Counted from the stretch's first letter, positions 1-8,834 are shown. The stretch: 64,000 nt of DNA from Planctomycetota bacterium (GCA_020631815.1 JACKGW010000001.1:1-64000), one strand, 5' to 3'. The notes: generated from the sequence alone by a model not told the origin. Numbers and translations: made by a program.

Positions 1-192
1 GGGAAGCAGCGGCGGTCACGCACCTTGAGAGGGCCGCAGGGTCCCCGGAGGACCGCGGCGCCACAAGCAGAACAACTCCTACACAGCGTCGCCTCCGCGG
101 AATGCTCGGGATGTAGCAGGCGTCGTGCGGAGCGGCACAAGCCGTCGGACGTCGATGCAACGTGGCGTCGCAGCCAACACGAAAGGAGGGTC

Positions 193-1410
193 ATGACGAG
201 AAGGAGTTTCGGGTCCGTGGTCTGGCGGAACGATCGTCAGGCCTTCTACGTGATGTTCACGCACGAGGGTCGTCGCATCCAGCGGCTCATCGGCGATTCC
301 CGCGTCGAGGCGGAGCGCGTGATGCAGGACGTGCGTAGGCGCGTCCAGCTCGGAAGTTCGCTTTCTGCTCTTTTGAACGAGGTCTTCGGCGATGTGACCG
401 GCCACCAACTCACGTTCCGGGACGCCGCTCCTCTGTATCTGGAGTACGCGGAGGCTCGGAAGCGCACGTCGACCTTCCGCAACGACGTCAGCCGCCTCCG
501 AGGGCTCCTGCGGGCACCCTGGGCGACGAAGCCTCTGGCTGTCGTCAGTGTCGCGGACCTCACGGCGTGGGCCAGTCGTCGCATGACGGGCAAGCGTCGC
601 GTGTCGGGAGCCACAGTCAACCGTGACCTGAACCTCGTGTCGGCTCTCTACCGGTGGGCCATTGGGATGGGCTACGTCGAGTCCAACCCGGCCCGCTCGG
701 TCGTCAGGGCCTCCGAGAAGGGGCGTGCTCGAACGATGTGGCTGACAGTGAGCGAGTGCTCCGCTCTACTGGCAGCAGCCTCAGAGGCGTTCCGTCCGCT
801 GCTGATCTGCTTTCTGCATGCGGGCCTTCGTCGTGGCGAGCTACTGGCCCTGGAGTGGCGGTCCGTGGACCTCGATCGCGGTGTCGTCGTGATCGAGCCC
901 GAGTCCGCCAAGTCGGGTGTCGCCCGGGACATCCCGCTGACGTCCGTCCTGGCGGCGGAGCTCCAGGGGCTGGCAGCAACCTCGCCCGTGGGCGGACACA
1001 CGCCGGTCTTCCGCAGGTCGGGTGGAATCCCTTGGAGCGCTGGTGCCCTGCGACATTGGCTCGACAAGACCCTCGAAGCCGCGGAGGAGGAAATCCCCGA
1101 GTACCGACGCAGCCAAGTCAGCCTGCACGTGCTCCGGCACACGTTTGCGAGCCACCTTGCTCAACAGGGCGTCCCGTTTCACGAGATCGCTCACCTGCTC
1201 GGCCACAGCTCGACGTACGTCACGGCTCGCTACGCTCACCTCGCCCCCGAGGCGGGACGCGACGCCATCGCCCGACTCGAGGATCGATTCGGTGATCACG
1301 GGAGCTCGCGTGTCCAGGAAGCGGCGATCATCCAGTGGCCCCTTGCGAGCACCGGCGGCGTACCCCTGGCGTACCCGCGGCTCCCGGCCTTGTGCGCAAC
1401 TGCTTCCTAG
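193..1410 (+). CDS. Tyrosine recombinase / phage-type integrase
   Basis: Site-specific recombinase of 405 residues that would integrate and excise the mobile element at the left edge. The catalytic set of the tyrosine recombinase family is complete: Arg213 (in LRRGELLAL), Lys240, His312-x-x-Arg315 (LHVLRHTF), His338 (LLGHSS) and nucleophile Tyr347 (TARYAHL). An N-terminal arm-binding-like segment (MTRRSFGSVVWRND) and a SAM-like core-binding segment (about 70-165) precede the catalytic domain. I chose the ATG at 193 because AGGAGG lies at 184-189, although the 3-nt gap is short; the frame stays open upstream to 25, but that part looks non-coding. The gene reads directly into a tRNA-Ser fragment 20 bp beyond its stop, the usual place for an integrase beside its attachment site. 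It was probably acquired with the element, which extends left out of the window. Confidence 0.9.
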   Translation: MTRRSFGSVVWRNDRQAFYVMFTHEGRRIQRLIGDSRVEAERVMQDVRRRVQLGSSLSALLNEVFGDVTGHQLTFRDAAPLYLEYAEARKRTSTFRNDVSRLRGLLRAPWATKPLAVVSVADLTAWASRRMTGKRRVSGATVNRDLNLVSALYRWAIGMGYVESNPARSVVRASEKGRARTMWLTVSECSALLAAASEAFRPLLICFLHAGLRRGELLALEWRSVDLDRGVVVIEPESAKSGVARDIPLTSVLAAELQGLAATSPVGGHTPVFRRSGGIPWSAGALRHWLDKTLEAAEEEIPEYRRSQVSLHVLRHTFASHLAQQGVPFHEIAHLLGHSSTYVTARYAHLAPEAGRDAIARLEDRFGDHGSSRVQEAAIIQWPLASTGGVPLAYPRLPALCATAS

Positions 1411-1429
1411 GTAGTCACTTGGGGCGCTG

Positions 1430-1498
1430 GCGCGATCGGTTTTGAAAACCGGCGTAGGGTCAAACCTACCGGGGGTTCGAATCCCTCTCCCTCCGCCA
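1430..1498 (+). other. 3' fragment of tRNA-Ser(UGA), probable attachment site of the integrated element
   Basis: The sequence folds as the 3' three quarters of a serine tRNA. Anticodon stem TCGGT/ACCGG (1436-1440/1448-1452) holds loop TTTGAAA with anticodon TGA at 1443-1445. A long variable arm (GTAGG...CCTAC), a T arm with GGTTCGAATCC and the acceptor 3' strand TCCCTCC, discriminator G and encoded CCA follow. The expected 5' acceptor strand GGAGGGA is absent upstream, where the integrase stop codon lies instead. A 3' tRNA fragment next to an integrase is the classic signature of integration into a tRNA gene. The orientation implies that the element lies to the left, the host chromosome to the right, and the reconstituted tRNA at the far end of the element outside the window. 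Confidence 0.8.
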
Positions 1499-1829
1499 TT
1501 GTTCTGCGCCCAGAGGCTGATGGATGGGCTTTGGGGCTCTCGGACGCGACGTCCGATCGTTTGCCGATTCGGAGTCACTCGTACCCCCTGGCGAGGTGCG
1601 AAGTGTGTAACTCGCGCACCGCCAACGTGCGGCGGTGAAGGGTCACTGATTTGGGTTTCCAGGCCCATCCTCAAATAGCGGCGGCGGTGGTTTAGGCAGC
1701 TAGGCTTACCAGTCCGTAATTTTAGGTTGGGGCCAAAAAGCTAAACCTCAGATGACTCAGGGCTAGGAACCTAGCATTGCCCGCACATAAATATAGGATA
1801 GACGACAAAGCCTAAAATAAGGAGGCCAG
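1499..1829. promoter_or_regulatory. AT-richer leader region upstream of the Fic gene
   Basis: No gene is visible in these 331 bases. The stretch from about 1675 to 1829 is clearly more AT-rich than its surroundings and holds the inverted repeat GCTAGG-AA-CCTAGC at 1762-1775, a plausible operator. It also holds an AT-rich block (ACATAAATATAGGATAG, 1785-1801) that could contain a -10 element, and a strong ribosome binding site AAGGAGG just before the ATG at 1830. I could not place a convincing -35/-10 pair with standard spacing. Confidence 0.4.
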
Positions 1830-3050
1830 ATGCGCAGCGAGGACTTCGGCTCCCAGAGCCCGGGTCGGCTCGTCCCGACGGAGGGCGGCGTTGACGCCTA
1901 CGTGCCGAATCCCCTTCCGCCGCAGGAGGAGGCGTGGTCAAGCGTCGCCACCATGAGGGCGCTGGCCAAGGCCGAGAACGCACTGGGGCAGCTCGTGGGG
2001 ACGGCCCGCCACGATCTACTGAACCCGCACCTCGTCGCGGCTCCGTTGATCCGGCGTGAGGCGATCATCTCCAGTCGCATCGAAGGCACCTACACGACCC
2101 CCAGGCAGTTGGCGCTGATCGAAGCCGAGCCCGAGAAGGAGGGCGGGAAGGGGCGGCGCATCGCCGCCGAGGACGAGGCGCGAGAGGTCCTCAACTACGT
2201 TCGAGCAGTCGAGTACGGCTTCACGCGGCTGGACACGCTCCCCATGTCGAAGCGCCTCATGCGGGAGCTGCACGAGATCTTGATGAAGGGGGTGCGCGGA
2301 GGGCGCGAGCGGCCTGGCCAGTTCCGCGACCGACAGAACTACATCGCCAAGGAAGGCGACACGATCCAGAAGGCCCGTTTCGTTCCTCCTCCCGTGGCGG
2401 AGATGGAGCAGGGGCTGGACGACCTGGAGAAGTACATGCATCGGCCGCAGACCGACGAGTCGCTGCCGCTGCTGATCGACCTCGCGCTCGTGCACTACCA
2501 GTTCGAGACCCTCCACCCCTTCCGGGACGGGAACGGTCGCATCGGGCGCCTGATGGTCCCTCTCATCCTCAGTCAACACGGGCGGCTCGCCACGCCCCTC
2601 CTGTTCGTCAGCGGCTACTTGGAGCAGCACAAGCGGCGCTACATGGACCTGCTGCTCAAGGTGAGCAAGGAGGGGGCGTGGCTTGAGTGGATCGAGTTCT
2701 TCCTCGATGCCGTCGGGGCCTCGGCAGTGGACGGCGCGAATCGAGCCAAGCGGCTACTGGCCTTGCGCCAGGAGTACGTGAGCAAGGTCCAGTCCGCGAG
2801 GTCGTCCGCCCTGCTGGTCAAGCTCATCGACGAGCTGTTTCACCGCCCTTCGATCACGTTCGGCGAGGCCGCCGAGTTGCTTGATGTGACGCCTGCGGCC
2901 GCAAACGCAAACGTGCGGAAGCTGCAAGAGGCCGGGGTGCTCACGGAGATCACCGGCCAGGCCAGGAACATGATCTTCGCCGCCCAGGGCATCTTCGAGC
3001 TCATGCACGACTCGGGGGATGACAGCACGGCCGAGAGCAGTCAGGAGTAG
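1830..3050 (+). CDS. Fic family AMP-transferase with C-terminal winged helix
   Basis: Fic-domain protein of 406 residues that would transfer AMP (or another nucleotide monophosphate) from ATP to hydroxyl side chains of target proteins. The complete active-site motif HPFRDGNGRIGR is at 229-240. An N-terminal inhibitory-helix motif of the S-x-x-x-E-G type (S81 to G86) fits class II Fic proteins, which autoinhibit through the glutamate. A Fic_N-like region precedes it (about 25-110), and the C-terminal 70 residues look like a winged helix-turn-helix (TFGEAAELLDVTPAAANANVRKLQ), which suggests DNA binding or autoregulation. The ATG is preceded by AAGGAGG. It stands alone between a tRNA attachment remnant and a gene stub, so horizontal arrival is likely. 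Such stand-alone Fic proteins can act as toxins or as regulators; which applies here is unknown. Confidence 0.93.
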   Translation: MRSEDFGSQSPGRLVPTEGGVDAYVPNPLPPQEEAWSSVATMRALAKAENALGQLVGTARHDLLNPHLVAAPLIRREAIISSRIEGTYTTPRQLALIEAEPEKEGGKGRRIAAEDEAREVLNYVRAVEYGFTRLDTLPMSKRLMRELHEILMKGVRGGRERPGQFRDRQNYIAKEGDTIQKARFVPPPVAEMEQGLDDLEKYMHRPQTDESLPLLIDLALVHYQFETLHPFRDGNGRIGRLMVPLILSQHGRLATPLLFVSGYLEQHKRRYMDLLLKVSKEGAWLEWIEFFLDAVGASAVDGANRAKRLLALRQEYVSKVQSARSSALLVKLIDELFHRPSITFGEAAELLDVTPAAANANVRKLQEAGVLTEITGQARNMIFAAQGIFELMHDSGDDSTAESSQE

Positions 3051-3061
3051 GCCATGAGCTG

Positions 3062-3154
3062 AAGCTGATCGAGTTGAACCCGTTCGGTGGAGCCGACCTC
3101 TACGAATGCGATGCCGCTGTCGTGGTGGAGTCGATACGCAGGCAAGTCGCGTAG
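3062..3154 (+). pseudogene. C-terminal remnant of an ATP-grasp domain protein
   Basis: Starting 11 bp after the Fic stop codon, an open stretch of 30 codons without a start encodes LIELNPFGGADLYECD and a short helical tail before TAG. I recognise this as the conserved end of an ATP-grasp enzyme, where the LxELNPF motif supplies Mg-ATP ligands. The rest of the enzyme is missing, so this is a stub left by a deletion or by insertion of the Fic segment. The remaining bases to 3346 hold no gene, only small GC-rich dyads such as CGCGACG/CGTCGCG at 3246-3266. Confidence 0.55.
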
Positions 3155-3346
3155 GGCGTCCGCGGGCTATTCCCATCTCCGTACCCCCGCACTGAGCGCG
3201 ACCGGCCTCTCCGATTCACGCCCACCCCCCAAGGGGGCGTCCCCACGCGACGAGCGCCCCGTCGCGCTGATCACTCTCTCCCCTGGGGAAGGGCGCGCGA
3301 CATCTAGTGCGGTAGGACCGGAGAAGTCCCGTCGAACGCAGCTACG

Positions 3347-6300
3347 TCAGGGGCTGCCCCAGAGCGTGAAGCCGGCCCAGTGGTAGGGGTGGTTGCGGCC
3401 GGCGGCGATCTGCTGCAGCTTCGCCTCGCGCAGGGCCGCGCCCGCGGGGCGGCCTCCCTCTCGCATCGAACGATAGAAGGAGAGCATCAGGTCCTTCGAG
3501 TCCTGGTCCGAGACCTTCCAGGCGGAGACCACGACGCGCGGCGCGCCGGCGAAGAAGAAGGCCCGTGGAAGTCCCAGCACGCCTTCGGCGTCGCTGATCG
3601 GGCCTAGCCCGGTCTCGCAAGCGGAGAGGACCACGAGGTCTGCGGGCACCCGAAGGCGGTAGACATCGGCGACGCTGAGCACGTCGCCGCCGCCCAGCGC
3701 GAGGCCCGAGAGCATCGGGCGCTCGGTGTCGAGCACGCCGTGACAGGCGATGTGGACCACGGCGAGGCGGTCCTCCCTCGCGTTGATGGCGTCCTCCAGC
3801 ATCGAGCGCGTGGCCCTCTCTCGGACGAGGACCGTGCCCTCGTCCGCGAAGAACGCCCCGATCGCGCGGACCTCGTCGCCCGTCGCGGGGAGCCGCCCGA
3901 GGTTCTCGAGACCTCGGACCGCAAGCGTCTTCGGCGCCTCCGTCTTCGATTCCTCGGGATAGACCGGGTCGCCTAGTGCGACCAAGCCGCGGCCCGTCGT
4001 CGCCTTGGGGAGGGCCGCGAACACGGAGGCGGACGGCACGCAGACGACCTCGTGGGTCTCGACCAGGCGTCTGCCCTCACCGTCCCCGTGGACCAGGGCG
4101 TCCAGCGGCACCAGCGCCAACACGTCGTCCGTCGCGATCACCAGGCGCTCGAAGCGGTCGAGCGCCTCCGCCTCGGCCAGGCTGCCGAGAATGCGATCGT
4201 GGACCTCGCGGGCCGCTGTGCGATCGTCGGTGCCCGGCGTCTTGAGCAGGCGACGCCATCGAAGGACCGGCTCGACCACCGACACGGTGTTGCCGAGCCG
4301 GTGCATGCGGATCTTGCCCTTCTCGACCAGGAACACGACCGTCTGGCCGCCCTGCATCAGGTGATAGCTCAGGAGCGCAGTCTTCTCCGGCAGCGACGCC
4401 GTCACCTCGTCGAGGGTCGCGGGCGCCGGGTCGATGACCCTGGTCTCGCGCCTTCGCGCGCGCTCGACGCTCGCGATCGCTCCGTCGAGCCGGACGTAGG
4501 CCTCTTCGAGCTCGCTGCGGAGGGCGGCGACGCGGTCGGAGTCGGGCTTCTCGCGCTGCGCTTCCTCCTGGAGGCGCCCCTGGGTTTCCCGCACGCAGGC
4601 CCGGGCGTTGGACTCCGCCTGCTGGAGCCCCGCTGGGATCTCTCCGGCCCACAGTCGATCCCCGTTCTCGAGCTGCTCGAGCAGCGCGAGGGCGCGCCCG
4701 GCCTCGGCGAACCAGAACGCCTGGGCGACGCGTGCCGTCGTCGCCGTCTCTGTCTCGAACAGCAGGAGCATGGCGTCGAGGCCGTAGTCGGCGGCGAGCC
4801 GCGCGTTGCCGCGTACGGCGACCGCCTCGCCCGCGCCGAGCCCGCGGGCCAGGCCGAGGTACAGCTCGACGGCGCGCGCTGCGCACGCGACGGCCTCCGC
4901 GTAGGTCGTTCGCTGGAAGTGGTTCCTGCACCGGGCCACGAGGACCTCGGCGAGGAGCGGTGGGATCTGCTCCGCTTCGGCCTCGGCCATTGCGAAGTGG
5001 TCGTTGGCCGCCTCGAGGTCTCCCATGGCCTCGAGTGTGGTCCCGATGTTCTTGAGCGCAGCGATCGTCTGTGCGGCGTGCCTGCGCTCGCGTGCAAACT
5101 CGAGTGCCTCCCGGAAGAGCGGGAGCGCCTCCTCCCTCTTGCCGAGGTTGGAGAGCGCGCTCGCGGAGAGCAGCACCCAGAGCTGTCGGAGAGCCGGGTC
5201 CTTCGTCGCCGTGACGAGCTCCCTCGCTCCTTGCAGCATCTCGTACGCTTCCTCGTTCTCCTGCCGGTGCAGATGGATCGACGCCAGCTCCACGGTGGCC
5301 TGGGCGATGGCGCCGTCGTGCTTCAGCGCGCGCGCGACCTCGAGCGCCTCTCTGCCGACGCGGAGGGCCTCGTCGAGGCGGCCGGCCGGAGCGAGGATGC
5401 TCGCGATGCCGCGGAGCGTCTCGAAGACCTTCGGGGCGTTTCCCTGCGCCCGGTAGATCGACAGCGCTTCCTCCAGCACGTCTAGCGCCTCGGCGAAGTT
5501 GCCCAGCAGCTTCGTCGCGAGTCCGAGCCGCGTCAGCGCGTACGCCAGCTGCTCCTTCGACGGCGTCTGCCGCTGGTTGGCGACGGCCTCCCGGCAGAGC
5601 GCCACGGCACGATCCAGGTGGCCCTGGATCGAGAGGAGCCCGGCGAGGTTGAGCCGGAGGAGGTCGTTCCGGTGCGCGGGCCTCCCGGGCGTTGTCGCTG
5701 CCAGCTCGAGGGCTTCCTCGTAGCGCGCGATCGCCGCATCGAAGTCCTGTTGGTCCCAGAGCAGCGTGCCGACGTTCGTGAGGGCGACGATGACCCCCTC
5801 GGCGTTCCCGAGCTCGCGGCTCAGGTCCAGCGACCTTTGCTGCCAGGCGAGTGCCTCGTCGGGGCGTCCCAGCCTGCGGGACACGTTACCCAGTCCGGTG
5901 TAGACCTCCGGGAGCGGCTCCCTATCGCCAAGCGCCTCGAGCACCTCTCGAGCGCGCGAGAGCCTCCCAAGGGCCGCGTCGAAGTCGCCCTTCCACTGGT
6001 CTACGCGCGACTCGGCGAGGAGCGTCGCTGCGACGTCTCCGCTGCGATCGAGCGCCTCGAAGCGCCGGAGTGCGTCGGCGAGCAGGCGACTGGCCTCCTC
6101 GGCCTTCCCCGCACGCTGGTAGGTGCCCCCCGCGCGGCGCAGGAGCGCGGCGGCCAATCGCACCCATCCGATCGCCGAGCACCGGGGAACGAGCGTGAGG
6201 TCGTGCCGGGCGGCGTCCAGGGCCCGCCCGGTCTCCGCGAGTGCCTTCGAGCGCAGCGTTGCCACGTCGATCGAGGTCGGACTCCAGGGTGCGGCCTCAC

Positions 6301-6781
6301 CGTCCGGGGCCGACGCGTCGGCGAGCGCGATGACGCTCTCGTAGTCGGGGGCGTTCCACGCGCGCTGCTGCGCGACCCAGGTCGCGCGCAGTCGAAGGAG
6401 CCGATCGAGATCTTGGCGCTCGAGCGCCCGCCACCGCTCGACCAGCTCGGGGAGCGCCCTTGCCGCCGGCCGGAACGAGGTGGCCTTCGCATACGCGGCC
6501 GCGGCGTCCAGGGCCTGGGGATCACCCTCCGGGTTGGTCCTGATCGCGTTCGCGTGGCGAAGCAGCAGGCGCTCGGCGACGCGGAAGGGATCCGTCGTGG
6601 CCAGTTTCTCCTTCGTGGCGAAGGCCGCGATCCCCTCTGCACCCCGCTCGAGAAACGCGCCGTGCACTTGGTCGGCCACACGGTCGACCTCTTCCTCGAA
6701 CGACTCGTCGCCGGCGCTGACGCGGTCCGAGACCGCGAACAGTACGAGCGCCAGCAGGATCCACGGAGTGCGAGCGTTCAT
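3347..6781 (-). CDS. Exported TPR-CHAT protease-like protein
   Basis: Protein of 1144 residues with an N-terminal signal peptide (MNARTPWILLALVLFAVSDRVSAG), many tetratricopeptide repeats over roughly residues 190-700 (for example VYTGLGNVSRRLGRPDEAL) and a C-terminal CHAT domain, a caspase-like peptidase fold. The catalytic dyad is present: His1014 in HIACHG and Cys1055 in LSACETG. The TPR superhelix usually binds partner proteins and gates the protease. The start codon overlaps the stop of the anti-sigma gene (ATGA), so it is translationally coupled as the last gene of a sigma / anti-sigma / CHAT operon. The signal peptide predicts a periplasmic location, on the same side as the large outer domain of the anti-sigma factor. 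Cleavage of the anti-sigma is my inference, not shown by the sequence. Confidence 0.9.
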   Translation of the reverse strand: MNARTPWILLALVLFAVSDRVSAGDESFEEEVDRVADQVHGAFLERGAEGIAAFATKEKLATTDPFRVAERLLLRHANAIRTNPEGDPQALDAAAAYAKATSFRPAARALPELVERWRALERQDLDRLLRLRATWVAQQRAWNAPDYESVIALADASAPDGEAAPWSPTSIDVATLRSKALAETGRALDAARHDLTLVPRCSAIGWVRLAAALLRRAGGTYQRAGKAEEASRLLADALRRFEALDRSGDVAATLLAESRVDQWKGDFDAALGRLSRAREVLEALGDREPLPEVYTGLGNVSRRLGRPDEALAWQQRSLDLSRELGNAEGVIVALTNVGTLLWDQQDFDAAIARYEEALELAATTPGRPAHRNDLLRLNLAGLLSIQGHLDRAVALCREAVANQRQTPSKEQLAYALTRLGLATKLLGNFAEALDVLEEALSIYRAQGNAPKVFETLRGIASILAPAGRLDEALRVGREALEVARALKHDGAIAQATVELASIHLHRQENEEAYEMLQGARELVTATKDPALRQLWVLLSASALSNLGKREEALPLFREALEFARERRHAAQTIAALKNIGTTLEAMGDLEAANDHFAMAEAEAEQIPPLLAEVLVARCRNHFQRTTYAEAVACAARAVELYLGLARGLGAGEAVAVRGNARLAADYGLDAMLLLFETETATTARVAQAFWFAEAGRALALLEQLENGDRLWAGEIPAGLQQAESNARACVRETQGRLQEEAQREKPDSDRVAALRSELEEAYVRLDGAIASVERARRRETRVIDPAPATLDEVTASLPEKTALLSYHLMQGGQTVVFLVEKGKIRMHRLGNTVSVVEPVLRWRRLLKTPGTDDRTAAREVHDRILGSLAEAEALDRFERLVIATDDVLALVPLDALVHGDGEGRRLVETHEVVCVPSASVFAALPKATTGRGLVALGDPVYPEESKTEAPKTLAVRGLENLGRLPATGDEVRAIGAFFADEGTVLVRERATRSMLEDAINAREDRLAVVHIACHGVLDTERPMLSGLALGGGDVLSVADVYRLRVPADLVVLSACETGLGPISDAEGVLGLPRAFFFAGAPRVVVSAWKVSDQDSKDLMLSFYRSMREGGRPAGAALREAKLQQIAAGRNHPYHWAGFTLWGSP

Positions 6782-7755
6782 TTCGGGGACTCCAGCAGGT
6801 GATCGATGTCGCTACGACCCTCGCGCGTCAGGACCTGGAACAGTGTCTCTCGCCCGATCTCGTCCTCGGGGCGGGCCTCTAGGTACGCCTCGGCGTGTCG
6901 CCGTGCCTCCGCGAGCAGGTCCGCCCGCAAGGCAAGATGGGAGAGCACAAGCTCCCGGAGCGGTGCATCGATCGAGTCGCGGACCGCATCCGACCGGCGC
7001 ATGTAGAGCAGGACGAGCGCGTCGCTGGCCACTGCGAACGTCGTGCTCGCCTGCTCGAGACCGAGCACGCCCTCGGCCTCGATCTCCACCAGGTACGTCT
7101 CCCCGCGCGGCAAGGGCGGAGAGGCGTCGGGCCACGCCCACGGCGACGAGGTGCCAGCCACGGACTCCAGGGGCCGACCGTCCGCGGTCGAGACCCGGAT
7201 CCGGGCAGCGCCTTCGCCGGCCCACTGGACTGTCGGACGCGCCTCGAGGACCACGCCGCGCGGTGCCTCGACGCGCAGGCTCCCTCGCTGGAGCGCCGCT
7301 CCCGGACGGCGACGTTCCACGGCAGACAGTGGGTCGATGTCGCCGAACAGGTCCGGATGCGCGTTCGCGAGGGACGCCCAGGCGGTGTCGAGCGTCGGCT
7401 TGCTCTCCGGGGCACCGGGCCGCGATGCCAGGAAGGCGAGGCCGACAGCGAGGAGGACGACCGCCGCGGCCACAGCGAACCACGGTCCTCGCGACGACCG
7501 GCGCAGGCGCGGCGCCTCGGCATCCAGATGGGCCTCGGCGCGGACGGCGGCCGTGACCGCAGCTCGGCACAATGAGCACGTGACGACGTGCGCCTCGATC
7601 CGTTCGCGTTCTTCGTCCAGCATCCGGCCGATCGCGAAGGCCGCGAGGTCGTTGACGTCGATGCACGCATCGCTCGAGCGATCGTCGCGCTCCGACATCC
7701 AGGCGCGGAGCGCGTCTTCCATCCCGTCGTCCGGACGTGGGTCGTGGGCCGTCAT
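6778..7755 (-). CDS. Membrane-anchored zinc-finger anti-sigma factor
   Basis: A 325-residue protein with an N-terminal zf-HC2-type zinc-binding helix (Cys31 and His56-x3-Cys60-x2-Cys63), one transmembrane segment at about 91-110, and a large exported domain (about 115-325). Such proteins hold their cognate ECF sigma factor inactive at the membrane. The start codon overlaps the stop of the upstream sigma gene and its stop overlaps the start of the TPR-CHAT gene, both as ATGA, which argues strongly for a single functional unit. The outer domain is longer than in minimal anti-sigma factors and ends with a helical, TPR-like stretch that contains ARRHAEAYLEARPEDEIGRE. The sensed signal is unknown. 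Confidence 0.85.
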   Translation of the reverse strand: MTAHDPRPDDGMEDALRAWMSERDDRSSDACIDVNDLAAFAIGRMLDEERERIEAHVVTCSLCRAAVTAAVRAEAHLDAEAPRLRRSSRGPWFAVAAAVVLLAVGLAFLASRPGAPESKPTLDTAWASLANAHPDLFGDIDPLSAVERRRPGAALQRGSLRVEAPRGVVLEARPTVQWAGEGAARIRVSTADGRPLESVAGTSSPWAWPDASPPLPRGETYLVEIEAEGVLGLEQASTTFAVASDALVLLYMRRSDAVRDSIDAPLRELVLSHLALRADLLAEARRHAEAYLEARPEDEIGRETLFQVLTREGRSDIDHLLESPK

Positions 7756-8663
7756 CGGATGTCACCCTGGTGAGACTCGGGGCCGACGGCCTGCCAGAGC
7801 GCCATCCAGAGCCGCAGGCGATCGGGCGGGAGCAAGTCCTTCTTCAGCAGCGGGCGCACCTTTTCCCTCAGGCGATCGAGCGCGCCGGAAACGACGCGAC
7901 TCGTGCCCGATTCGCTGAGCTGCAGGAGGCTCCCGACCTCCTTGAGGGTGAGCGACTCGCCGAACCGGAAGTGGAGCGCGAGCTGCTCCCTCGTGCTGAG
8001 CGCGCGCCACGCGGCTTGTAGCGCACGAACGACCGTCATGCCGTCCTCGGCGTCGAGGAGCGCGGCCACGGGGTCGCCGTGGTCGGGGCCAGGGCGCGCG
8101 TCGAGGGCCCTTGGCTCGACGGATTGAGGACGCGGCGTCTTACGTCGTGCCTGCGTCGCGCCTCCCCGGCGAAGGACGACGGCGAGCCACGCGAACAGGG
8201 TCCCGGAACCGTCGTAGGTCCCGATGCGCGTGCGGGGCGGGGGGCTAGCGGGCGGCCGTGACAGGTCTGCAAGCACGTCCCGACCGATGGAGCCCGCGTC
8301 ACCGACAATGCCGAGCTGTCGCGCCAGGCCGTCGAGGCGCGCCGCGTGCACCTCGATCACGCGCTCCCAGGCGTCTGGCAGGCCGAGCTCGCACGAGATC
8401 GTGAGATAGAGATCGGACGTCGACGTCAGCTCCAGGGCTCGCAACACGGTGTCGGGACCGACCGCGAGGTACGAGCGGTCGAGGCGCCGCGTGACGCGAA
8501 TCAGCACCTCGCGTTCGAAGTCGGCGCGATCGAGGCGCGGTGTCCTGTACGCGTCGGACGCCGCGACGAACGCCGCCTCCAGAGCGCGTCGCACCGCCGG
8601 CGAGCGGAGCCCGGACCAGGCCGCGGTTCGATGGTCCGTGTTCGGGTGGTTCGAGCTCTCCAT
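7752..8663 (-). CDS. ECF-type RNA polymerase sigma factor
   Basis: Sigma-70 family protein of 303 residues. A C-terminal region 4 helix-turn-helix is clear (about 215-285: LSTREQLALHFRFGESLTLK, then EVGSLLQLSESGTSRVVSGA). A weaker region 2 ends in TYDGSGTLFAWLAVVL, the usual sigma-2.4 pattern of this group. The N-terminal ~100 residues are not typical of minimal ECF factors. I chose the ATG at 8663 (MESSNHPNTD), which has GGAGG 11 nt upstream; an upstream in-frame ATG at 8812 has no ribosome binding site. It is the first gene of a three-gene operon with an anti-sigma factor and a CHAT protease, and it is transcribed divergently from a delta-60 repeat gene, so its promoter lies in 8664-8834. 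Confidence 0.85.
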   Translation of the reverse strand: MESSNHPNTDHRTAAWSGLRSPAVRRALEAAFVAASDAYRTPRLDRADFEREVLIRVTRRLDRSYLAVGPDTVLRALELTSTSDLYLTISCELGLPDAWERVIEVHAARLDGLARQLGIVGDAGSIGRDVLADLSRPPASPPPRTRIGTYDGSGTLFAWLAVVLRRGGATQARRKTPRPQSVEPRALDARPGPDHGDPVAALLDAEDGMTVVRALQAAWRALSTREQLALHFRFGESLTLKEVGSLLQLSESGTSRVVSGALDRLREKVRPLLKKDLLPPDRLRLWMALWQAVGPESHQGDIR

Positions 8664-8834
8664 ACGCGATCCGGCCTCCGAGCGTACGGCGATCCCATGC
8701 GGATTCGCAACGGCAGTCGACGCTCCGGACCCAGGCGGTTCCTCACGCAAGTTCCCGAGTCGGGACGCGTCTTGCTGGGTGTGGGGCGCCGGAGTCTCGG
8801 TGCTCGATGCCATCGAGAACGGAAAGGACCTGTG

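Noticed and set aside
1408..1498. Complete tRNA-Ser gene
   Set aside because: The 5' acceptor strand GGAGGGA and a proper D arm are missing; the bases that should form them include the integrase stop codon and do not pair with TCCCTCC.
841..1674. Open frame on the minus strand that contains GGGRGIRTPGRFDPTPVFKT
   Set aside because: This peptide is the well-known false translation of the reverse strand of a tRNA-Ser gene, here the fragment at 1430-1498. The rest lies antisense to the integrase.
4052..5485. Long plus-strand frame opposite the TPR-CHAT gene
   Set aside because: Strings of Leu, Arg, Glu and Gly without motifs are typical of the antisense of GC-rich genes. The minus-strand protein has clear domains.
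8346..8834. N-terminal extension of the delta-60 protein
   Set aside because: The upstream part is antisense to the sigma factor gene. A signal peptide and a strong ribosome binding site mark the start at 8835.
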